NCBI GenBank assembly: GCA_963712715.1
Contig: CAVQJI010000016.1
Span: forward strand, 124,001-188,000
Direction: 5' to 3'
DNA from: JAFEDN01 sp963712715
GTDB lineage: Bacteria > Pseudomonadota > Gammaproteobacteria > Coxiellales > Coxiellaceae
Length of the DNA stretch: 64,000 bases
Positions 57,766 to 64,000 of this stretch are shown one piece after another. The position numbers and the translations under genes are program-made. The notes below the pieces were generated by a model, which worked only from the letters and a program-made list of their open reading frames with translations, searched no databases and was not told where the DNA came from. The first letter of the stretch is position 1. Each line of letters begins with the position of its first letter.

Positions 57766-58089
57766 TTAAGCATCCCCTTGCCTTAGATATTTAGCTAACT
57801 CAAGCATATCTTTCCCTTCATCTCTTGGAAAATCCAAATCGGAACACCTTTTTTTAAAAAAAGGCGCAAGCAATTCCCGGGTAGTTATACATAAGCACGT
57901 GGCATAATTTTCTCGAATAATGGGCGTAAAAAATGATCCAAAACCCAGGATCATAAGTGTATTGGGTTCATCAATTGGAATGCTTATATAATTAAGCTCT
58001 TGACCGTAAGACCTAAGCCATCTGATAGTACGGTTATGCCAATTTTCGCGTAGATAGAATAATTGAATATATCTGCTTTTGTTTTTCAT
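57766..58089 (-). CDS. Small protein between alpA and primase
   Basis: 107 residues, unrecognised. IQLFYLRENWHNRTIRWLRSYG and LMILGFGSFFTPIIREN are the notable stretches. Its start overlaps the alpA stop by four bases (ATGA), so it is in the same operon as alpA and the primase. Confidence 0.6.
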   Translation of the reverse strand: MKNKSRYIQLFYLRENWHNRTIRWLRSYGQELNYISIPIDEPNTLMILGFGSFFTPIIRENYATCLCITTRELLAPFFKKRCSDLDFPRDEGKDMLELAKYLRQGDA

Positions 58090-58278
58090 TTAATAGACTC
58101 CAGCAAATTTTTTATATCTTCCACTCGCCAAGCGGTACAGCGTGCTGAAAGCTTTACTGGCTTCGGATATTTCCCAGCTTCACCCCAGCCCAAAATGCTG
58201 AACGACTTATAGGGAAAACTGCGAGAACCTGAGGAAGCCGGACAAATCCGTTTCTGGTAGTAGTTAATCGGTATCCAT
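58086..58278 (-). CDS. alpA: AlpA-type regulator/excisionase (frameshifted)
   Basis: A short gene of about 64 codons. With a few one-base corrections (a missing G in ACGGGATTT near 58250, a missing A near GTGAAAGC near 58160, another near the start) it reads LPETGFVRLPQVLAVFPISR, SAFWAGVKAGKYPKPVKL and SARCTAWRVEDIKNLL, the AlpA/MerR-like winged helix. AlpA proteins regulate P4-like integrase and excision. It is directly upstream of the primase operon. Confidence 0.75.
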
Positions 58279-58375
58279 AGAATCCCCTAAGATGTATTTG
58301 TTAAAAGAATCTAGTATCCGGAATTTTGTTTGGGGACATGAATAATTTAGCCAAGTTTTTAAAGGGGCTAATGGG

Positions 58376-58564
58376 TTAAATTTTTCTAGCTTTAAGCCAA
58401 GATTTTATAGTGCTGGCTTTTGGAGTCTCTTTATCTGGGTTGTTTTTTTTTAATTCCCTTTCAATTTTCTGGTAACACCACTCTTTAGATGACTTTTTTC
58501 CATTTCTGTTCGTTCTAAATTCATGAAAGAGCCTTATAGCGTCTTGTTCATATAATGATTTCAT
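58376..58564 (-). CDS. Small protein, possibly DNA-binding
   Basis: 62 residues, highly charged (NRNGKKSSKEWCYQKIEREL, then KASTIKSWLKARKI), with a possible helix-turn-helix at the C-terminus. No family recognised. Confidence 0.45.
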   Translation of the reverse strand: MKSLYEQDAIRLFHEFRTNRNGKKSSKEWCYQKIERELKKNNPDKETPKASTIKSWLKARKI

Positions 58565-58699
58565 ATCTGCTTGATTGCTTCGCTTGGCCGTGATTTGGTT
58601 GTGAAAACGTGATTAATGTTTTCAATTAGTAAGTCAAAATGGTAGTTTTGTATTAAATTTATCATAATCAAGAACTGCACTGCAATCCGTATGGGTTGG

Positions 58700-59060
58700 A
58701 GGCCATGTGTTTTGTATCATTTGACAGTAATAATCAATTGATGCTGCCAAAAAATCGCCCATTTCCCACCTTTATTTCTATAGTTCTTAATCGCCGCACG
58801 AGAGGGATGCATCTAAAACTTTTCCATGCCTACAATATATCTTTTCACTTCACCAGTCTTAGTAACTGGAAAATGCGGGTATCTTCAAATCCTTTAGCTT
58901 TAAGGTAGTTTTTTGCTTCATTCTCATAGTGAGTGAGCATTTGTTCTGCATAACTTTATGTACTCGAATCTGAATTTGATATATCAATTTTTTTTTGGCA
59001 AATTTCGAACATAAGTGACCTTATGTTGACTTCTCCGTCAAGATTCTTAAAAATACGTTA
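58700..59060 (-). pseudogene. Broken accessory gene
   Basis: On the minus strand coherent pieces are found in several frames, for example YAEQMLTHYENEAKNYLKAK, VTKTGEVKRYIVGMEKF and PSRAAIKNYRNKGGKWAIFW. These suggest one small gene broken by indels. Function unknown. Confidence 0.35.
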
Positions 59061-59161
59061 TTGTTCATTAATTATTTCCTGTAACTAATTTGGATTTTTA
59101 TTAGTTTTTTCTGTAACAAAATCGCAATATTTAATCTCCTAGAGATTATTTCAAGAATTAA

Positions 59162-60153
59162 TAGTTCGTTTTTATTTTTTTCTTTCGTAAATATCCCAAA
59201 GTATGTGGAAGCTAGGTAGATGTGGGCATAAATAGAACTCAGATTTTATTGTCTGTTCGAAAGATGTTTTATTTTTATAGAAGTCTGTAGATTCGCTAAA
59301 AAATATATTGTAAAATCTCACGTCTTCTTTACAGAAACTAACTAATTCATCACGAAGGGTAGGTTCAAAAATTATCATACGAGCAAGGTATTGAACTATC
59401 TCGTTGAGAATAAAGTTTTTTTCTCAAAGAGAGTTGGCTTTTAAAAGTTGAGTCATTTTTTCTTTGTAACGTAACTTTGCCACAATATGGGATTGCCAAT
59501 GCAGAAACATACGATGGATTTCATTTTGACATAATGTGAGTTTCAGAATCAACAATCTGGCATTATCTAGACACTAATATAGAAAATCAGTACCAATTGG
59601 TATGTAGTTTTCGTAATTTAAATTCTTTCTTAAACGTTTTATAGTTGAGATAATTTCCATTCTGGGCTAAAGTTTTCCATAAAAAATTTAATGTGGAGCA
59701 GGCAAAGTCAGAGATTCAATAAAATTTTCGAAATGTTGACTAAGTTTATAGGAATTTTCTATTTTTTTCCGGATCTTCAATTCGGTTTTTTTATGATTTT
59801 CAGCTTGAGATTCAGACACAGTTGATAAAATTTATCGGGTTAAGATAATGCTTTGCTGAAAGTGTACTAAGAGAAGCAAACATACTGGCAAAAGCCTCTG
59901 TCATGCTTGAGGGTGGTGAAAAGCCAGAAATAAGTTTATTAATAGATTCTTGCCTTGCTTCTTTAGAGGCTTCCCATTCCTCATAAGTTGGGCCTTCGCT
60001 CACTAATAAAATTTTAATTTCAGGAGTAGTTTGTTTTCGCGAAAATTTGTTGATGATGTATTTAATTTTTTCAGTAATCACCAGTTTTTTCGTAACTATT
60101 TTGTATAAGAAAAATATCACGATAATTATTGAAATTAACCATACTGTTTCCAT
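59162..60153 (-). pseudogene. Broken accessory gene with N-terminal membrane anchor
   Basis: The first part (59812-60153, from ATG 60153 with ribosome site TAGGAAATA) has a membrane segment VWLISIIIVIFFLYKIV, then a charged region with EWEASKEARQESINKLI. In other frames further pieces follow: SQAENHKKTELKIRKKIENS, LWKTLAQNGNYLNYKTFKKE, EIHRMFLHWQSHIVAKLRYK and, at 59172-59378, FEPTLRDELVSFCKEDVRFY. Together this is probably one gene of about 330 residues with several indels. Confidence 0.4.
59812..60153 (-). CDS. Intact 5' part: small membrane protein frame
   Basis: 113 residues from ATG 60153, one transmembrane helix near the N-terminus then a charged cytoplasmic region. See the larger broken gene, of which this may be the start. 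Confidence 0.45.
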   Translation of the reverse strand: METVWLISIIIVIFFLYKIVTKKLVITEKIKYIINKFSRKQTTPEIKILLVSEGPTYEEWEASKEARQESINKLISGFSPPSSMTEAFASMFASLSTLSAKHYLNPINFINCV

Positions 60154-60173
60154 ATTTTTATTTCCTAAGTCAG

Positions 60174-61364
60174 TTAAAGCTTTTTGTCTTTTAGCCCCTC
60201 CAAATAATCCGCCCACAACTGCATCATTTTTCGGCGTTCTTCTAAATGTGCGGTGCGGTTATAAGCGCGACCATTAGGGTCGCGCACTGCGTGAGCGAGT
60301 TGATGCTCGATATAGTCGGGACGAACATGCAACACCTCATCTAAAATAGTGCGGGCTATGGCACGGAAACCATGGCCGGTGATTTCGTCTTTTGAAAAAC
60401 CCATACGACGTAACGCAAACAAAACAGTATTTTCACTCATCGGTCGTGTGCTGGTTAATTCACTAGGAAATACATAACGACCATGACCGGTAACTTCCTG
60501 GATATCTCGTAAAACAGCAATTGATTGAATTGAAAGTGGCACTAAATGAGGCTCGCGCATTTTCATACGGCTGGCTGAAATATTCCATTCTGCCTTGTCT
60601 AAGTTAATTTCTACCCATTCGGCTGCACGCAGTTCTCCCGGACGCACGAATACCAAAGGCGCAAGTCTTAAAGCACATTTTGTTATAAAAGAGCCGTGAT
60701 AATTATCTATTGCCCTCAGTAGCTGACCCAAGAATTTAGGATCGGTGATAGCCGCCCTATGAACTGGCTTTACCGATTGTAAAGCTCCGCGTAAATCAGG
60801 AACCGGGTCACGTTCCACCCTCCCAGTAGAAACTGCATAGCGAAAAACTTGCCCACAGTTTAATAACGCTCGGCGAGCCGTATCAATGGCCCCTCGCTCT
60901 TCAATTCGGCGCACCGTTTTAAGTATCTCTTGAGCTGAAATCGTTGCAATCGGGCGGGAGCCAATCCAAGGGAAAATATCTCGCTGAAGCAGGTGGATGA
61001 CTTTGGCTCCGTGTGAAAGCGCCCAGCCAGGAGACTTACTAGCATGCCATTCCCGTGCTACCACTTCAAAACTGTTGGCGTGTTGATCAATCTTCAAAGA
61101 CTTAAGGATTTTCTTGTTTTCACTGGGATCAACTTCAGCAGCCAGCAACTTACGTGCTTCTTCACGCTTGTCTCGTGCATCCGCCAAACTTACACGCGGA
61201 TATATCCCTAACGCCAAGGTTTTCTGCTTCCCCGCAAATCGGTAAGCCAACCGCCAATACTTTGCCCCATTGGGCTGTATTAACAAGAATAATCCGCCAC
61301 CATCGGATAGTTTTAACGGGGAATCACCCGCCCTTGCACTCTTTGCTTGAATAGCTGTAAGCAC
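60174..61364 (-). CDS. Tyrosine integrase, P4/DUF4102 type
   Basis: About 396 residues. N-terminal arm-binding DUF4102 domain (LSDGGGLFLLIQPNGAKYWR, YRFAGKQKTLALGIYP), then SAM-like and catalytic domains. Catalytic residues: Arg in VFVRPGELRAAEW, His-x-x-Arg in GHGFRAIART, His in HQLAHAV and Tyr in GRAYNRT. The start is best taken as GTG 61364 after the strong ribosome site AAGGAGGTGA. It inserts the element into the adjacent tRNA-Met gene. Confidence 0.93.
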   Translation of the reverse strand: MLTAIQAKSARAGDSPLKLSDGGGLFLLIQPNGAKYWRLAYRFAGKQKTLALGIYPRVSLADARDKREEARKLLAAEVDPSENKKILKSLKIDQHANSFEVVAREWHASKSPGWALSHGAKVIHLLQRDIFPWIGSRPIATISAQEILKTVRRIEERGAIDTARRALLNCGQVFRYAVSTGRVERDPVPDLRGALQSVKPVHRAAITDPKFLGQLLRAIDNYHGSFITKCALRLAPLVFVRPGELRAAEWVEINLDKAEWNISASRMKMREPHLVPLSIQSIAVLRDIQEVTGHGRYVFPSELTSTRPMSENTVLFALRRMGFSKDEITGHGFRAIARTILDEVLHVRPDYIEHQLAHAVRDPNGRAYNRTAHLEERRKMMQLWADYLEGLKDKKL

Positions 61365-61411
61365 TATTTCACCTCCTTTTTGTTGGTACATTGGCTGTTG
61401 CCACTGTGATA

Positions 61412-61559
61412 TACCAACAATAGTACCAACAAAAATAGCGGGATGGCAATGGACATCCCGGGATATTACAGGACATTAAAAAAATTAACTGATTGAATTA
61501 AAATAAATTAAAAGATTTGACGGGACTTTCCAGGATATATATGTGGTGGCTATGGGTGG
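61412..61559. other. Right end (attR-like) of the integrative element
   Basis: TACCAACAATAGTACCAACA (61412-61431) and an inverted TGTTGGTAC (61381-61389) are repeated motifs like those at the left end. The core is the tRNA-Met 3' end GTGGTGGCTATGGGTG (61544-61559). The element therefore spans about 49.6-61.56 kb. Confidence 0.6.
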
Positions 61560-61620
61560 ACTCGAACCACCGACATCAGCATTATGAATGCTGCGCTCTA
61601 ACCAGCTGAGCTACATAGCC
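61545..61620 (-). tRNA. tRNA-Met (anticodon CAT, elongator type)
   Basis: On the minus strand GGCTATGTAGCTCAGCTGG..., anticodon stem CAGCA/TGCTG with loop TTCATAA, T-arm GGTTCGAGTCC, ending TAGCCACCA with encoded CCA. The acceptor stem starts GGCTATG, as in elongator tRNA-Met. Confidence 0.93.
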
Positions 61621-61632
61621 ATGGAAGGAAAT

Positions 61633-63267
61633 TTACCAGACCTTGCAACCCCTTTCAAGATCAAGAAAATGCTGCTGTATCTGGGGAAGCGCTCGCTGCA
61701 ATTTTCTACGAGTTTCAGGTTCCAAATTATTCCAAAATCCGTATCGATAAGGATACGCCGGTTTGGCATAATCCAGCACGATATCTACTAATACCCTGGG
61801 CAGGAGAGTCTGTTCCAAAAAATCCTGACGAACTTTACTATCCAGTTCTTTTTGTAGTCTAAAATTTCTTCTTCCTAAATACATGAATGGGGAATCTTGA
61901 TCTTCTCTTATCCACCGACCATATTTGGCGTAACTCATCGTTTGATTACCCGCCAGGAACAACCAGGCTAAGTCATATTCAGGTATCTCTTTATAATCGA
62001 ATATTATTTGAGTAATGGTTCGGTTAAAAGCCAGAGCAATTAGACCCAAAAGACCAATTTTAGCATTTCCGGACAAAATAAGACGATTAATGCCTTGATT
62101 GCCAGCCAAAGCAGTGGCTCCTTTATCGCCGATACCACAGTTATGTAAGTAGAGGCTTTTTAAACGAGGGCTTGTTGACAAATAACACGCTCCCTCATCA
62201 CCAACCGGGTTGCCACTTAAATTAATATCCTCCAGACTTTCACTTTTAGAAATTAAAGCCGCTCCTTTAGGACCGATTTCGCAATTTAATAATGTAAGAT
62301 AAGTTAATGCTGTACAATCTGATAAAATGCGAGCCAAATAATCGCCCATGCCATAATCTTTCAGCAGACCATAAAAAGCAAAGCACTTAAGTACTTCCTT
62401 TTTCATTTTCAGAAATAATTCAATTCCCCTGGAAGTGATATAAGGACCATCAGAATCACCACCCACAGTAAAATCATTTATATTAGGATGTTGCGAAATG
62501 AAACCAATGCCCTGATCATCTATTTTGCTAAAATTTAATTTCAGTACTTTTAAGGTCTTTAGTTCCAAAAACAGGGGAGCTGCTTCATTGGTTATTTTGC
62601 AACCGCTCAAGTCAAGGCTGGTCAGACTGGGGTGGCGTGATAAAACTTTGACGCCTTCATAACCCAGGCCAGGACTTTGAGCAAAACCAAGAGTCTTGAA
62701 ATGACTGTTTAATAAATGGTAACAATCACCAGGGATAACAGTACTGTCTAACTTAAGTTCTTCCAAACTGGGATGAGTAGATAAAATACAGGCTATTTCA
62801 TTATATTTTTGGTACCTGGACTCTAATTCCAAAATCTTTAGGACGGTATTTTTTAATAGTTGAGTGATCCCTTCAAGGCTGAAACTCCCTGCGCTTATGT
62901 GGAGTTTTGTCAGGGACTGGTTAGATACCAGAGCAAAAAAACCTTGATCAACACGCTGGTTTATGGAAACACTGGAGTTTGAAAATTGGCCATATAAATT
63001 CAAATCCGTTAAAGTGTTATTACTTGCTAAAAGGCAAACCGCTTCATCCAATTGGTTGGGTACGTGTGCGGTAAGCGTTTTTATATCAGGATTCAATTTT
63101 AAGTAATCCAAAAGATAATGGACCGTCTTGATTTCTTTAATTTCTAAATAAGGGATGTCGATTCCATTATTATTTTTATCAAATTGAGAGAAATATTCGT
63201 TTCTGGTAACGGAATCTAATTGTGTTTTCTCTTCAAATTTTCGCTTCTGGCCTAAAATTGTTTTCAT
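61633..63267 (-). CDS. Leucine-rich-repeat protein, effector-like
   Basis: 544 residues with ten or so LRRs of the ribonuclease-inhibitor type (LTSLDLSGCKITNEAAPLFL, LTYLTLLNCEIGPKGAALIS, LKSLYLHNCGIGDKGATAL). The N-terminal 60 residues are charged and lack a signal peptide. The C-terminal part has LLPRVLVDIVLDYAKPAYPY, a motif resembling the F-box-like or conserved tail of some Legionella/Berkiella proteins, but I cannot prove this. LRR proteins of intracellular bacteria often act on host ubiquitin or cytoskeleton; here that is inference. It ends 12 bases before the tRNA-Met gene. Confidence 0.8.
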   Translation of the reverse strand: MKTILGQKRKFEEKTQLDSVTRNEYFSQFDKNNNGIDIPYLEIKEIKTVHYLLDYLKLNPDIKTLTAHVPNQLDEAVCLLASNNTLTDLNLYGQFSNSSVSINQRVDQGFFALVSNQSLTKLHISAGSFSLEGITQLLKNTVLKILELESRYQKYNEIACILSTHPSLEELKLDSTVIPGDCYHLLNSHFKTLGFAQSPGLGYEGVKVLSRHPSLTSLDLSGCKITNEAAPLFLELKTLKVLKLNFSKIDDQGIGFISQHPNINDFTVGGDSDGPYITSRGIELFLKMKKEVLKCFAFYGLLKDYGMGDYLARILSDCTALTYLTLLNCEIGPKGAALISKSESLEDINLSGNPVGDEGACYLSTSPRLKSLYLHNCGIGDKGATALAGNQGINRLILSGNAKIGLLGLIALAFNRTITQIIFDYKEIPEYDLAWLFLAGNQTMSYAKYGRWIREDQDSPFMYLGRRNFRLQKELDSKVRQDFLEQTLLPRVLVDIVLDYAKPAYPYRYGFWNNLEPETRRKLQRALPQIQQHFLDLERGCKVW

Positions 63268-63361
63268 ACTATATACCTTTCAATTATCTTACATACTCTA
63301 TTATTTCTTATAAAAATAAAACAATCAATATACTGCATGGCTCCGCCAGGGCGGCGACTCC

Positions 63362-63538
63362 GCGCTTCGCGCGCATAGGCGTCAGTTTAAGGAAGTTTAG
63401 CCGTCATTGCGAGCGCCAGCGAAGCAATCCAGTACGAGCTTTGTAGAAACTCTGTACTGGATTGCTTCGCTGGCGCTCGCAATGACGGCGTCTTTTGGGA
63501 AAAAAATCCTTAAACTGACGCCTATGCGCTTCGCGCGC
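63362..63538. mobile_element. B-family element containing a C-family element, with 13-base duplication
   Basis: The B element is 63375-63525 (ends ATAGGCGTCAGTTTAAGGA and TCCTTAAACTGACGCCTAT). The exact 13-base repeat GCGCTTCGCGCGC is on both sides (63362-63374 and 63526-63538). A C-family copy (63403-63486) sits inside it. Removing B and one repeat leaves GCGACTCCGCGCTTCGCGCGCAGTCGC, a near palindrome with outer arms GCGACT/AGTCGC. Confidence 0.85.
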
Positions 63539-63645
63539 AGTCGCAAGTTTCTTAAGTTTATTTTAATATTTTATATTTATAATTAATGAATAGTAAATGA
63601 ATATACTTTAATTATTTGTAAAATCATAAAAAATCAGGCATTTAA

Positions 63646-64000
63646 ATGAATAAAAAAGATGAAAAAGAAACGCTGAAATGTTTGAGCTATCCTGTCTATG
63701 AAGCCCCCCGGAAAAACTGTGTTATTTGGAGAAATAGTTAATCGGGAGGATTTTGATAAAAAACAGAATTGTGTTCCTGTCAATTGGCCGAAGCCCAAAG
63801 TACAATTTGATCGTACTTGTGGGATTTATGCCAGTGCGATCAGTATGGAAGCTAATGGGACGTCTGTTCCACCTGCCCGAAAACGGGATAAACCATTCGA
63901 TTTTAAAATATCCGAAGAAAAACCTACTTCAGTTCGGGAAGTGGCAAAAAAAAATGGCATTACGGAGTTTGGACCTATATTCGATATCGCTCTTCTTTCC
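63646..64000 (+). CDS. Partial gene: putative papain-like cysteine protease effector (frameshift)
   Basis: Starts at ATG 63646 (NKKDEKETLKCLSYPVYEA) and runs off the right edge. One extra C in the C-run at about 63703-63708 breaks the frame; after it the text is KTVLFGEIVNREDF, QFDRTCGIYASAISMEA and TSVREVAKKNGITEFGPIFD. The Cys in DRTCGIYA, after a Gln, looks like the active-site helix of papain-like effectors found in Legionellales. The His and Asp would lie beyond the window. Confidence 0.55.

Noticed and set aside
58696..58908. Plus-strand frame of 70 residues
   Set aside because: It is antisense to a more coherent but broken minus-strand gene; no ribosome site.
1..64000. CRISPR arrays
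   Set aside because: Repeats are dispersed palindromes of different families, not regularly spaced short direct repeats with unique spacers, and no cas gene is seen.

Overview
This window looks like the chromosome of an intracellular gammaproteobacterium, most likely of the order Legionellales (Coxiellaceae/Berkiella-like). That is an inference from three things: the gammaproteobacterial gene neighbourhoods (efp-epmA, dksA-folB, lptM-dapF, zapB-zapA-6S RNA-fau, rplM-rpsI-sspA-sspB), several large AT-richer effector-like proteins, and many palindromic repeats. No 16S gene is present to settle the taxon.

Layout. 0-15.5 kb is core: translation (efp, epmA, cca), lipid (psd), folate/pterin (folB, a PTPS homologue, fau), dksA, lptM-dapF, DNA repair (a 3-methyladenine glycosylase), the zap genes with 6S RNA, glmS and polX. 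15.5-27 kb is an accessory block between the convergent genes polX and polA. It holds two large paralogous proteins, a DUF4143 ATPase, a putative cysteine-protease effector and a small secreted Cys-rich protein, and it contains second copies of the 3' ends of both polX and polA. 27-36.6 kb holds polA (heavily frameshifted), a fasciclin protein, an ABC importer (fused permease plus ATPase), a hydrolase and an ATPase carrying an in-frame palindromic element. 36.9-42.5 kb is a broken Ala-rich giant gene. 42.7-49.5 kb is core again: a tailed HU protein, rplM-rpsI, tRNA-Gln, sspAB, a PAP2 protein, a truncated pilF-like gene and an oligopeptide-binding lipoprotein.

49.6-61.6 kb is a P4-like integrative element of about 12 kb inserted at the 3' end of a tRNA-Met gene. 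It has a tyrosine integrase, an AlpA-type regulator, a primase/helicase, a DUF5681 protein and an AAA ATPase + subtilisin-like protease pair matching the anti-phage system IetAS, followed by a third uncharacterised gene. Beyond the tRNA are a leucine-rich-repeat effector-like gene and the start of a putative cysteine-protease effector.

Two themes run through the window. First, several families of palindromic elements (called A, B, C, E and G here) lie between, at the ends of, and once inside genes. Family B sits at the apex of other palindromes, flanked by 13-base duplications. Second, many genes carry single-base indels in or next to homopolymers, including rpsI and dksA. Because rpsI is essential, I read most single-indel breaks as sequence errors rather than decay; polA and the Ala-rich giant are less clear.
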